In this document: positions 1-8,050 of the stretch, one piece after another
Position numbering within the stretch: position 1 is the stretch's first letter
Layout: each line of letters begins with the position of its first letter
Assembly: GCA_964633205.1 (NCBI GenBank)
Contig: CAZWFN010000114.1
Location: forward strand, 1-21,203
Length of the DNA: 21,203 nucleotides
From: CAYVQE01 sp964633205
GTDB taxonomy: Bacteria; Myxococcota; B64-G9
Direction of reading: 5' to 3'
Position numbers and translations under genes: made by a program
Notes under the pieces: model-generated
What the model saw: only the letters and a program-made list of their open reading frames with translations
Databases searched by the model: none
Told to the model about the DNA's origin: nothing

Positions 1-96
1 GGCCTTGGTCTTGGCCGGGGCCTTCTTCTTGGCTGGCTTGGACCTGGTGGCCTTGGTCTTGGCCGGGGCCTTCTTCTTGGCCGGCTTGGACCTGGT
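1..96. repeat. 48-bp tandem repeat, two copies
   Basis: Positions 1-48 and 49-96 are identical apart from one base (T at 34, C at 82). The unit is 16 codons, so copy-number change would keep the H1-like gene in frame. The array may continue left of the window. Confidence 0.9.
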
Positions 97-171
97 GGTC
101 GATTTTTTCGTTCTTTTGGCGGTCTTGGTTTGCTTCTCGGTCTGCTTGGTCTTCTTGGCCTTGGTGGGCAT
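1..171 (-). CDS. Histone-H1-like Lys/Ala/Pro-rich DNA-binding protein (partial, 3' end outside window)
   Basis: Reading from the ATG at 171-169, the frame stays open to the window edge for 57 codons, so the C-terminus is missing. The visible protein is almost entirely Lys, Ala, Thr, Arg, Ser and Pro, with PAKKKAP-type motifs like eukaryotic H1 tails and bacterial H1-like proteins (AlgP, Hc1, myxobacterial KAP-rich proteins). Such proteins bind DNA non-specifically and condense the nucleoid. A 16-residue unit (TRSKPAKKKAPAKTKA) occurs twice, encoded by a 48-bp tandem repeat. GGAGG at 180-176 precedes the ATG and supports the start. It is divergent from the kinase-cyclase gene. No folded domain is visible, so function rests on composition. 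It could instead be the basic tail of a larger protein whose folded part lies outside the window. Confidence 0.7.
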   Translation of the reverse strand, partial: MPTKAKKTKQTEKQTKTAKRTKKSTTRSKPAKKKAPAKTKATRSKPAKKKAPAKTKA

Positions 172-202
172 GACCCCTCCCGGTGCGGTCGCGTCCTATC
201 CG

Positions 203-231
203 ATCAAAGCCGGCGGCCGGTCGCGGGTCAA
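203..231 (-). promoter_or_regulatory. Sigma70-type promoter of the H1-like gene
   Basis: On the minus strand TTGACC (231-226) and TTTGAT (208-203) are separated by 17 nt, ahead of the ATG at 171. The match to TTGACA/TATAAT is 5/6 and 4/6. Found by eye. Confidence 0.45.
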
Positions 232-278
232 CAGTTTTGAAGCCGTGGTCGCGGGTTGCGAAAACTCCCCGGGTTCGG

Positions 279-308
279 TTGTTCACCCCTCACCGGCTGG
301 AGTATCAT
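279..308 (+). promoter_or_regulatory. Sigma70-type promoter of the kinase-cyclase gene
   Basis: TTGTTC (279-284) and TATCAT (303-308) are separated by 18 nt. Transcription would start near 314-316, about 30 nt before the ATG at 346. Confidence 0.45.
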
Positions 309-345
309 CACTGCGACGGACACTGCCGCCGGGAGCCGCTGACCG

Positions 346-2919
346 ATGCACCAGATGCCCAAGCCGGGCAGCTTGCTGGATCGCTTCAAGCTGGAGCGCG
401 AGATCGGCCAGGGAAGCCTGGGCGCGGTCTTCCAGGCCCACGACACTCTGCTCGATACCCGGGTGGCGCTGAAGATCATCAGCCCGGCGCTGGCCAAGAC
501 CGACGCCTTCAGCCGCCTGGCCCGCGAGGTGCTGCTGGCCCGGCGGATATCGCACCCGGGCATTTGCCGCATCTACGACATCCACGAGGTCAGCTCCTTC
601 CTGTTCATCTCGATGGAGTACATCGAAGGGCCCACCCTGGAGCAGCTGATCCGCAAGAACGGCACCCTGCCGGTGCCGCGGGCAGCCCGCCTGATCGCCT
701 ATACCGCCCGCGCGCTGGCCGCCGCCCACGGTCAGGGCATCGTCCATCGCGGGCTGACGCCCAACAACCTGGTGGTGCGCTCCGGCGATCGCGTCTCCAT
801 CATGGATTTCGGCCAGTCGCTGGCGCGTGACATGGCCGGCTCGACCGGCGTCGCCATGCCCGAGCAGACGGTGCACAGCATGTCGCCCGAGGTGCTGGCT
901 GGCCGCGAGGCCACTGCGGCCAGCGACATCTATTCGCTGGGCGCCATCCTCTACCGCTGCGTCACCGGGGCCCAACCCTTCCCGGGCGACAACGTGGTGG
1001 AGCTGACCAACGCGGTGTTGGAAGGCAACATGGTGGCGCCGCACCTGTTCAATCCGCAGGTCGGCCAGGCGCTGGAGAACCTGATCGTCAAGGCCATGGC
1101 GGTCCAGCCCGAGGCCCGCTACCGCTCGGTGATGGAGTTGAAGGACTGGTTGACCGCGGTCACCGGCGAGGACGCCGAGTCGGACGAGGCGCCGCCGGAT
1201 GACACTGCGGCGGCCATGGGCTTGCCCGCAGGCTTCGAGTCCCAACTCGAGGCCGACGATCTGGATGACCCCGACGGCGGCCACACCCAGCAGGTGCTGA
1301 TGCAGGAGACCACCCTGCTGTTCTCCGACATCGTGGCCATCACCCGCTACTTCGACAAGTTCGGCGACATGGCCGGCCGCAAGCGGATCGAGAAGCACAA
1401 CAAACTGCTCTTCCCGGTCATCCAGCGCCACCGCGGCCGCGTTCTCAAGACCATCGGCGATGCCATCATGGCCTACTTCCTGCTGCCGGACGACGGCATC
1501 GAGGCGGCCATCGACATGCAGCAGGCGCTCGAGCAGCAGAACCGGGCCACCCAGGACGAGGACGCCCGCATTTTCATCCGCATCGGGCTGCACACCGGAC
1601 CGTGCATCATCGAGGACCAGGACGTGTTCGGCGACGCGGTCAACGTGGCCTCGCGGGTCAGCTCGCAGGCCGGAGGCGGCGAGATCCTGATCTCGGAGAT
1701 CACCCGCGCCCAGCTGACGCGCAACAAGCAGAACACCGAATTCGCCGCCGGCGCCATCCTCAAGGGCAAGAGCGAGCACTTCAACCTGTTCCGCGTCCAA
1801 TGGCAGGGTGTCGCCATGCCGGCTGGCCCGCCGCAGCCGCCCCCGGGCTGGAAGCCGGCCGTACCGGCGGCCCGACCAGCTGCCGGCGGCCCACGCCCTC
1901 CCGCCGCCTTCTCTCAGCCCCCCGACCTGTCGCAGGCGGACGACGGTCCCCGCGAGCTGGTGCCCGAGCCCCTGCCGCCGCCCGAGCCGGATAGCGGTCC
2001 GCCCCAGCCGCTGTACATCCCCGAGAACGAGGAGACCGGCGAGACGACCGAGGCCGCGGCGGGCGATGACTTCGGTCTGCTGGATGCGGCGCCGCCGCCG
2101 TTGCCCGAGGAGCAATCCGCGGAGCGAGCGTTCGACCGCGACCCGGAGCCAGCCAAGCAGCCGGCGCGTTCCGCCGGCTGGCTGCTCAAGCTGGCCGCCG
2201 GGCTCGGCGTGCTGGCCCTGCTGGGGCTGGGGGTGGTCATCGGGGTGCTGCTGGCGACCGGCGACGGCGGGAGCGCCGAGCCCGACGTCGATCTTTTGCC
2301 GCCGAACGAGCAGGTCGTCAGCATGGACGATCTGGCCGCCGCCGCGCGGCAGGACCGGCAACGGGATGCGGCCGGCGCCGGAGCCGATGACCGGGGTGAG
2401 GAGCGGCTGGACCCGACGCCGACCGCGGATCGGGCCGCCGACCGGGCCGCCGGCAGCCAGCAGGATGCCCGATCGGATCCGGAGCCGGAGCTGGTGGCGC
2501 CGGATGGGTCGGATGTGGACCGGCAGCGGGCGGCCGCTGCGCGCGAGGCGCGACGGCAGTGGCGGCAGCTGCGCTCGGCCATGCGCGCCAAAGGCCTCAT
2601 TCCCGGCGACGATCCAGCTCTCGACCGCCAGCTCAAACGCATCCGCGCCTTGCGCCGCCGGGGGCGCCACCCGGCCGCCCAGGCCGCCATGCGGCGCGCC
2701 GAGGAGCACCTGGCGGCGCTCGCGATCGACCGGGCCTTTGTTCGGGCCAAGCTGGCGCGCTTCAATCGCGCCTTCGACCGGGCGGGTGAGGGCGCGACCG
2801 CGGCCGGGGCCATGGATCTGGCTCAGGACATCATGGCCGCGCTGGAGTCCGGCGATCACGCCCGGGCCAACGCCTTGCTCAACCGTTCTTTCCGCACGCT
2901 GAACCAGGCCGGCCGTTGA
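346..2919 (+). CDS. Membrane-anchored (pseudo)kinase-class III adenylate cyclase fusion
   Basis: The 857-residue protein starts with a Ser/Thr kinase fold (about 12-268): Gly loop GQGSLG (21-26), K43, E61 of helix C, DFG (154-156) and SPE. The catalytic loop reads H134-R135-G136, so the proton-acceptor Asp is replaced by Gly; the usual Lys two residues on is T138, while N141 remains. Phosphotransfer is therefore doubtful and the domain may be a sensor. Residues about 318-485 form a class III nucleotide cyclase with both metal Asps (D328, D372), purine-selecting K368 and D426 (the ATP-type pair) and transition-state N433 and R437; all catalytic positions look intact, so cAMP synthesis is expected. 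A Pro-rich linker (about 490-600), one transmembrane helix (about 612-637) and an Asp/Arg-rich, then helical, tail follow. Positive charge before the helix puts kinase and cyclase in the cytoplasm. GGGAG lies 10 nt before the chosen ATG; an ATG three codons later is an alternative. Confidence 0.9.
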   Translation: MHQMPKPGSLLDRFKLEREIGQGSLGAVFQAHDTLLDTRVALKIISPALAKTDAFSRLAREVLLARRISHPGICRIYDIHEVSSFLFISMEYIEGPTLEQLIRKNGTLPVPRAARLIAYTARALAAAHGQGIVHRGLTPNNLVVRSGDRVSIMDFGQSLARDMAGSTGVAMPEQTVHSMSPEVLAGREATAASDIYSLGAILYRCVTGAQPFPGDNVVELTNAVLEGNMVAPHLFNPQVGQALENLIVKAMAVQPEARYRSVMELKDWLTAVTGEDAESDEAPPDDTAAAMGLPAGFESQLEADDLDDPDGGHTQQVLMQETTLLFSDIVAITRYFDKFGDMAGRKRIEKHNKLLFPVIQRHRGRVLKTIGDAIMAYFLLPDDGIEAAIDMQQALEQQNRATQDEDARIFIRIGLHTGPCIIEDQDVFGDAVNVASRVSSQAGGGEILISEITRAQLTRNKQNTEFAAGAILKGKSEHFNLFRVQWQGVAMPAGPPQPPPGWKPAVPAARPAAGGPRPPAAFSQPPDLSQADDGPRELVPEPLPPPEPDSGPPQPLYIPENEETGETTEAAAGDDFGLLDAAPPPLPEEQSAERAFDRDPEPAKQPARSAGWLLKLAAGLGVLALLGLGVVIGVLLATGDGGSAEPDVDLLPPNEQVVSMDDLAAAARQDRQRDAAGAGADDRGEERLDPTPTADRAADRAAGSQQDARSDPEPELVAPDGSDVDRQRAAAAREARRQWRQLRSAMRAKGLIPGDDPALDRQLKRIRALRRRGRHPAAQAAMRRAEEHLAALAIDRAFVRAKLARFNRAFDRAGEGATAAGAMDLAQDIMAALESGDHARANALLNRSFRTLNQAGR

Positions 2920-2940
2920 TGCGGTTTTTGGTTTGCCCCT

Positions 2941-2969
2941 TTGCCCATTGGCGCCAAACCCGCTAAGAT
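2941..2969 (+). promoter_or_regulatory. Promoter of the C25 protease gene with a spacer palindrome
   Basis: TTGCCC (2941-2946) and TAAGAT (2964-2969) are 17 nt apart. The spacer holds the perfect 10-bp palindrome TTGGCGCCAA (2948-2957), a possible operator. The same GCTAAGATG string surrounds the -10 of the promoter at 12399-12427. Confidence 0.5.
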
Positions 2970-3005
2970 GCGCTTTGCGGGGGCCAAGAACACAGGAGCT
3001 TGCCG

Positions 3006-6000
3006 ATGAAGTCACCGCTGTTCGCCGCATTCGTCCTGCTGATCTCGCTCGCCGGGCCGCTGTCGGCGGTGGCCGACGAGTTCGGCCTGCCCGTCGCCTT
3101 CGAGCCGCCGCAGCCCCGCAGCAGCCCCTTCGGCGATCTGTTCGAGGTGCCGGGGGCCAGCCTGCACGCCAGCCCGGGTGCGCCGCTGCTGCCGGTGCGG
3201 CCGGTGCGCCTGGCCCTGCCCCCCGGCCAGCGGGTGGTGGCCATCGAGCTCGAGCAGGTGCGTTCCGAGGTGCTGGCCGGCCGCTGGCAGATCGCGCCCG
3301 CCCAGCACCCGGTGCCCTTGTCGGCCAAAATCCGCCCGGCGCCCACGCCGCCCGACCCGGCCATCTATGGGGCGGATCAGCCGGTGCCAGCGCGTTGGTT
3401 CGAGTCGGCCGGGGTGCAGGCCAGCCGCGGCTACCGGGTGCTGACCGTGCGGCTGTACCCGCTGCGTTACAGCCCGGCCAGCGGCCGCGTCGAGCGGCTC
3501 GACCGGGCGCGGCTGGTGGTGCGCACCGCGCCCGGCGCCGCGCTGTCGCGGCTGTACCGGGCGCGGCCGGAGGATCGGGCCGCGCTGGCCCGCCAGTTGG
3601 ACCACGCCGGCGCCCTGGACGGCTACCCGAAGCAAGCCGCCACGCCGCGGGCCGTCAGGCTGGATCCGGGCGACTACCGCTACCTGATCGTGGCGCCGCA
3701 GCAGTTTCTGGAGCTGGGCGGCGACGACTCGCTCGAGGCCCTGGCCGCCGCCCGCGCTGCCGGCGGCCTGCCGGCCCACATCGTGGCGCTGGAGTGGGTG
3801 GTCGCCAACTACGACGGCCAGCGGCCCGACGGCGGTCAGGACGACGCCACCCGGCTGCGCCAGTTCTTGACCGAGGCCTACCAGGAGTGGGGCGTGGAGT
3901 ACGTGCTGCTGGTCGGCGACGCCGACGGCGGCGACAACGGCGGCGAGAGCGGCGATGACCTGATGCCGGCGCGCAAGTTCTATGTCGAGATCCCGCGTCA
4001 GGACGGCACCCTGATCGACACCATTCCGGCCGATCTCTACTACTCCTGCCTGGACGGCTCCTTCGACCACGACGCCGACGGCGACTACGGCGAGTTCCAC
4101 GACGGCCCCGACGGCGGGGTGATCGACCTGATGGCCGAGCTGCTCGTGGGCCGGGTGGCTGCTGACAGCGTCACCGAGGTGCGCCGCTTCGTGGCCAAGA
4201 CGCTGGCCTACGAGGCCGCCGCTGGCAACTGGCTCAAGGAAGTCTGGATGCTCGGCGAATGGCTGTTCGAGGGTCCGGTCTGGGGTGGCGACTACATGGA
4301 CGACCTCATCACCGGCTCGTCCATCGGCGGGATCGACACCCTGGGCTTCGACAGCCTGCAGTTTTTCGAGTGCCAGACCCTCTACGACCGCGACCTGGGC
4401 GGGGCCGAGTCCTGGGACGCGGATGATCTGCTGCCCATCCTGAACGCCGGGCCCCATGTGGTCAACCACCTGGGCCACAGCAACGAGATGTACAACATGC
4501 GCTTGCAGAACCAGCACGCCGACGGCCTGGTCAACGCGCATCCCTTCTTTCAGTACTCCCAGGGCTGCTACAACGGCTCCTTCGACAACCAGGTCGACGA
4601 ATCGGGCTATATCTACCAGCAGGATTGCTTCGCCGAGCACCTGTCGCTGGCCGAGCACGGCGCCTTCGCCGTGGTGGCAAACGCCCGCTACGGCTGGGGC
4701 GGCTACGGCCGCGACGGGGTCAGCCAGCGCTTCCACCGCGAGTTCTGGGATGCGTTCTTCTCGGAGGGACTGACCACCCTGGGCCAGGCACTGGCCTACA
4801 GCAAGGAGGACAACGCCTGGGCCTTCTCCGATCCCTACTTCCGCTGGGTGGGCTACGAGATCAACCTGTTCGGCGATCCGGCGGTGCGCTTGAAGAAGAA
4901 CCTGGGTACCGATGGGCCCTTGATCGGGGTCTATCCGCCGGAGCTGACCTTCTTCGCCCGGGCGGGTGACGATGAGGTGCAACAGGTCGAGCTGACCGTG
5001 GTCAACGACGGGGTGGGCTCGCTGAGCTGGAGCGCGTCCAGCGAGCAGGCCTGGTTGAGCGTCAGCCCGGCCGCCGGCGGCGACGGCGATGGCATCGAGG
5101 TCACCGTGGACGCCAGCGGGCTGGCGGCCGGCAGCCACCTGGGCGAGCTGGTCTTCGAGGCGCCGGGGGCCGACAACAGCCCCTTCGCGTTCACCGTGGA
5201 GTTGACCGTGATCGAGCCGGCCGTGCTGCGGGTGCCGCAGGTCGGCGCCGACGCGCTGCCGGTGATCGACGGTGTGCTCGAGCCGGGCGAGTGGGCCCGG
5301 GCGCTGCCGCGGGCCATCGACCCGGGCGCGGTGGGCCAGGTCACGTTGCATTCCATGATCTGCGGCGACGTGCTCTACCTGGCGGTCGACGATCGGCTCG
5401 ACGACAGCAACTCCGGCCGCGATCAGATGCGGTTGTATTTCGACAAGAACCTCGACGGCCTGTGGCCGCTGGACGAGGCCGCCTCGGACGAGGGCGAGTA
5501 CCTGCTGCTCGACGGGGTGACCTACTGGTGGCTGCTGTTCAACGACGGCGCCGGCCTGAGCGGTCCGGATTATCCAGAGGCCAACCCGGACGGGGTGGCG
5601 ATGGACTACGGCTTCCAGGACGGCCACCGGGTCTACGAGATGAGCGTGGACCTGGTCGAGTCCATGCTCGACGTGGGCCCGCAGGGCAGTTTCGGCATGC
5701 TGTTGTGGGTGGCCGATCTGGCCAGCGGCCAGCGCGACTACACCGGCGTCTTCCCGCCCGACATGCCGCGCCACGACGAGCAGCAGTTCATCGTCGACCA
5801 CCAGCGTTTCTTCGGTCGGGTGGAGCTGGATCCGGGCGGCGATCAAATGACCGCCCAGCCGCGCGAGCTGGTGTTCGAGGCGGTGCCGGAGCGGCCGGCG
5901 CCGGCGTCAGCCGCGGTGGCGCTGGATTGCAGCGAGCCGGATTGTGCGCTGGCGCTGAGCGCCGCCAGCGACCGGGACTGGCTGCAGGTCGAGCTGGCCG

Positions 6001-7217
6001 GCGAAAGCACCCCGACCGCGCTGGAGGTGGCCATCGATCACGCCGGGCTGGAGCTGGGCGAGTACCACGGCACGGTGACCCTGCAGTCGGCCGGGGCCTG
6101 GAACACACCCTTCCGCGTCCCGGTGCTGCTGCGGGTGCTGCCCAGCCCGCCCCACATCGCGCTCGACCGGGAGGCCTTCTCGCTGGCGGCCGCCGCCGGC
6201 GGGCCCGACCCGACGGTCGATCTCGAGCTGACCAACAGCGGTGGCCGACCGCTGGACTTCAGCTGCGAGCCGGCAGCCGACTGGCTGGCGGTCGAGCCGG
6301 CCGGCGCCATCCTGGCCCCGGGCACCGCGCGCAGCATGGCGCTGACGGTCGATCTGGGCCAGCTCGAGGTGGGCTTCCATAGCACCGAGCTGGCCATCCG
6401 CGACGATCAGGCCGACAACAGCCCGGCCGCGGTGACGGTCGACATCGAGGTGCTGGCCGAGCAGGCCATGCCGCCGGTGGCCGATCTGGCCATCGAGCGC
6501 CGTGATGCCGAGCTGGCGCTGAGCTGGCGCAACCCGGACAGCCCGCTGCTGGCCGAGGTGGTGGTGCGCCGCGACCGGGCCGCGCCGCCGGCCGAGCCGC
6601 ACCTGGGCAGCGCGGTCTACAGCGGCCTGGACGAGGCGGTGCTGGACGCGGGCCTGGACAACGGCACCACCTACTGCTACGCCGTGTTCACCCGCGACCA
6701 GGCCGGGCGCAACTCCGAAGCGGTGACCGGCTGCGCCGCGCCGGGGCCCAATCGGCCGCCGCCGGCGCCGGTGCACCGCTCGCCGGCCGACGGGGTGGTG
6801 CTCAACGCCGCGCCCGAGCTGGTGGTCGACGCGGTGGCCGATCCGGACGGCGACGCGGTGACCGTCGAGTTCCGGTTGCTCGACGAGGCCGAGCAGGTGG
6901 TCGAGCAGGGCTCCGGCCGGGTGGACGGCCAGCGGCTGCTGTACGCGGTGGCGGCCGCGTTGAGCCCGGGGGCCGGCTACACCTGGCAGGCCCGGGCCAG
7001 CGACGCCCTGGGCGCGGACTCGGGTTGGAGCGCGGCCTGGTCTTTCCGCCTGCGCCAGCAGCAGCCCGACGGCGGCAGCCCCGACGGCGGCGACCAGCCG
7101 GACGATGGCGGCGATGGCGGCTGCGGCTGCAACAGCTCCGGCCGCCCGGCGGCCGGATTGGCTCTGCTGGGTCTGCTGCTGCTCGGCCTGCTGCGCCGGC
7201 GCGGGGCTTCGGACTAG
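3006..7217 (+). CDS. Secreted C25 (gingipain-like) cysteine protease with MYXO-CTERM tail
   Basis: A 1403-residue exported protein. Residues 1-23 are a signal peptide ending AVA before D24. A propeptide-like region leads into a peptidase C25 domain (about 225-630), with the probable catalytic pair H491 (in NHLGH) and C521 (in SQGCYNG), 30 residues apart as in gingipains. Then come a BACON/Ig-like module (about 648-738), a CBM9-like module opening with an IDGVLEPGEW motif (about 742-940), two more BACON-like modules (about 946-1046 and 1050-1152), an FN3-like domain (about 1157-1247) and a further Ig/FN3-like domain (to about 1352). A Gly/Asp/Pro linker precedes C1373-G-C1375, a Leu/Gly helix and RRR, the layout of the MYXO-CTERM surface-sorting signal. 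Likely a surface-bound or shed endopeptidase; Arg or Lys specificity cannot be read. AGGAG at 2994-2998 lies 7 nt before the ATG at 3006; the in-frame TTG at 3000 is too close to that site. Confidence 0.9.
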   Translation: MKSPLFAAFVLLISLAGPLSAVADEFGLPVAFEPPQPRSSPFGDLFEVPGASLHASPGAPLLPVRPVRLALPPGQRVVAIELEQVRSEVLAGRWQIAPAQHPVPLSAKIRPAPTPPDPAIYGADQPVPARWFESAGVQASRGYRVLTVRLYPLRYSPASGRVERLDRARLVVRTAPGAALSRLYRARPEDRAALARQLDHAGALDGYPKQAATPRAVRLDPGDYRYLIVAPQQFLELGGDDSLEALAAARAAGGLPAHIVALEWVVANYDGQRPDGGQDDATRLRQFLTEAYQEWGVEYVLLVGDADGGDNGGESGDDLMPARKFYVEIPRQDGTLIDTIPADLYYSCLDGSFDHDADGDYGEFHDGPDGGVIDLMAELLVGRVAADSVTEVRRFVAKTLAYEAAAGNWLKEVWMLGEWLFEGPVWGGDYMDDLITGSSIGGIDTLGFDSLQFFECQTLYDRDLGGAESWDADDLLPILNAGPHVVNHLGHSNEMYNMRLQNQHADGLVNAHPFFQYSQGCYNGSFDNQVDESGYIYQQDCFAEHLSLAEHGAFAVVANARYGWGGYGRDGVSQRFHREFWDAFFSEGLTTLGQALAYSKEDNAWAFSDPYFRWVGYEINLFGDPAVRLKKNLGTDGPLIGVYPPELTFFARAGDDEVQQVELTVVNDGVGSLSWSASSEQAWLSVSPAAGGDGDGIEVTVDASGLAAGSHLGELVFEAPGADNSPFAFTVELTVIEPAVLRVPQVGADALPVIDGVLEPGEWARALPRAIDPGAVGQVTLHSMICGDVLYLAVDDRLDDSNSGRDQMRLYFDKNLDGLWPLDEAASDEGEYLLLDGVTYWWLLFNDGAGLSGPDYPEANPDGVAMDYGFQDGHRVYEMSVDLVESMLDVGPQGSFGMLLWVADLASGQRDYTGVFPPDMPRHDEQQFIVDHQRFFGRVELDPGGDQMTAQPRELVFEAVPERPAPASAAVALDCSEPDCALALSAASDRDWLQVELAGESTPTALEVAIDHAGLELGEYHGTVTLQSAGAWNTPFRVPVLLRVLPSPPHIALDREAFSLAAAAGGPDPTVDLELTNSGGRPLDFSCEPAADWLAVEPAGAILAPGTARSMALTVDLGQLEVGFHSTELAIRDDQADNSPAAVTVDIEVLAEQAMPPVADLAIERRDAELALSWRNPDSPLLAEVVVRRDRAAPPAEPHLGSAVYSGLDEAVLDAGLDNGTTYCYAVFTRDQAGRNSEAVTGCAAPGPNRPPPAPVHRSPADGVVLNAAPELVVDAVADPDGDAVTVEFRLLDEAEQVVEQGSGRVDGQRLLYAVAAALSPGAGYTWQARASDALGADSGWSAAWSFRLRQQQPDGGSPDGGDQPDDGGDGGCGCNSSGRPAAGLALLGLLLLGLLRRRGASD

Positions 7218-8050
7218 AACTCTTGAGGCAGGGTCTGCAGGTCGGTCTGGGTGAAGACCGGGCCGTCCTTGCAGACGTAGAAGGGCCCGATGTTGCAGCG
7301 GCCGCACTGGCCCAGGCCGCACTTCATCTTCATCTCCAGCGTGGTGTATATCTGGTCGGGCTCGAAGCCGATCTCGTTGAACACCGGCAGGGTGAACTTG
7401 ATCATGATCGGCGGGCCGCAGGTGACCGCGATGGCATTGCTGGCCGAGGGCGAGACCTCCTTGAGCACCGCCGGCACGAAGCCCTCGCGGCCCTCCCAGC
7501 TCTCGTCGCCCTTGTCCACCGTGACCACCAGCTCGGTGTTGGGCGCCTGGCCCCAGTTCTCCAGATCCTGGTGGAAGATCAGATCCTGCGGGCTGCGGGC
7601 GCCGTAGATGACGGTCAGCTTGCCGTAGTCGTCGCGGTGGTTGAGCACGTGGTAGATCACCGGCCGCAGCGGGGCCAGCCCGATGCCGCCGCCGGCGATG
7701 ACCACGTCCTTGCCGTGCCATTCGTCGACCGGGAAGGGCTTGCCGTAGGGCCCGCGGAAGCCGATCAGCGCGCCCGGGTAGAGGTGGTGCAGCGCCTCGG
7801 TGTGGGCCCCCATGCGCTTGGTCGACACGGTCAGCCGCTCGGGCCGATCGGCGTCGCCCGAGATGACGAAGGTCGACTCGCCCTCGCCCAGGGCGCTGAT
7901 CTCGCAGAACTGCCCGGGCTGGTAGACGAAGGCCTGGCGGTCTTGCTCGTCCTCGATCTCGAAGGTGAACGAGACGGTGTCGTGGGTCTCGTCGATGCGC
8001 TCGACGATGCGCGCCACCATGGGCAGCAGGGGATCGCGTTGCTCAACCAC
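7214..8050 (-). CDS. flxA: FlxA-like FAD/NAD(P)H oxidoreductase subunit (HydG/AsrB family)
   Basis: The 278-residue protein belongs to the ferredoxin-NADP reductase superfamily: FAD-binding barrel (about 1-100), an NAD(P)-binding domain with GGGIGLAPLRP (about 110-225), and a C-terminal [2Fe-2S] site C244-x4-C249-x2-C252-x7-C260 of the dihydroorotate-dehydrogenase-B type. The family includes sulfhydrogenase gamma, anaerobic sulfite reductase B and FlxA. Its expected role is to oxidise NAD(P)H and pass electrons to FlxB. It is the last gene of the operon. The GTG start at 8050 is chosen because AGGAGG lies 6 nt upstream; the gene overlaps flxB by 8 nt (GTGGTTGA). Its stop shares a CTAG palindrome with the stop of the convergent protease gene. 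The Flx name comes from operon context; AsrB/HydG are sequence-level alternatives. Confidence 0.88.
   Translation of the reverse strand: MVEQRDPLLPMVARIVERIDETHDTVSFTFEIEDEQDRQAFVYQPGQFCEISALGEGESTFVISGDADRPERLTVSTKRMGAHTEALHHLYPGALIGFRGPYGKPFPVDEWHGKDVVIAGGGIGLAPLRPVIYHVLNHRDDYGKLTVIYGARSPQDLIFHQDLENWGQAPNTELVVTVDKGDESWEGREGFVPAVLKEVSPSASNAIAVTCGPPIMIKFTLPVFNEIGFEPDQIYTTLEMKMKCGLGQCGRCNIGPFYVCKDGPVFTQTDLQTLPQEF

Noticed and set aside
172..345. A gene between the H1-like and kinase-cyclase genes
   Set aside because: Only two divergent promoters fit here; the open frames through it continue as out-of-frame shadows of the kinase gene.
3000..3005. TTG as start of the protease gene
   Set aside because: AGGAG ends at 2998, only one base before the TTG; the ATG at 3006 has proper spacing and gives a normal signal peptide.
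283..3030. 915-codon minus-strand open frame opposite the kinase-cyclase gene
   Set aside because: It reads as low-complexity Arg/Gly/Ala/Gln/His sequence with no domains, the usual antisense shadow of a GC-rich gene whose sense strand has clear motifs.
3012..5846. 944-codon minus-strand open frame opposite the C25 protease
   Set aside because: It is biased shadow sequence, while the plus strand has a signal peptide, catalytic motifs and a sorting tail.
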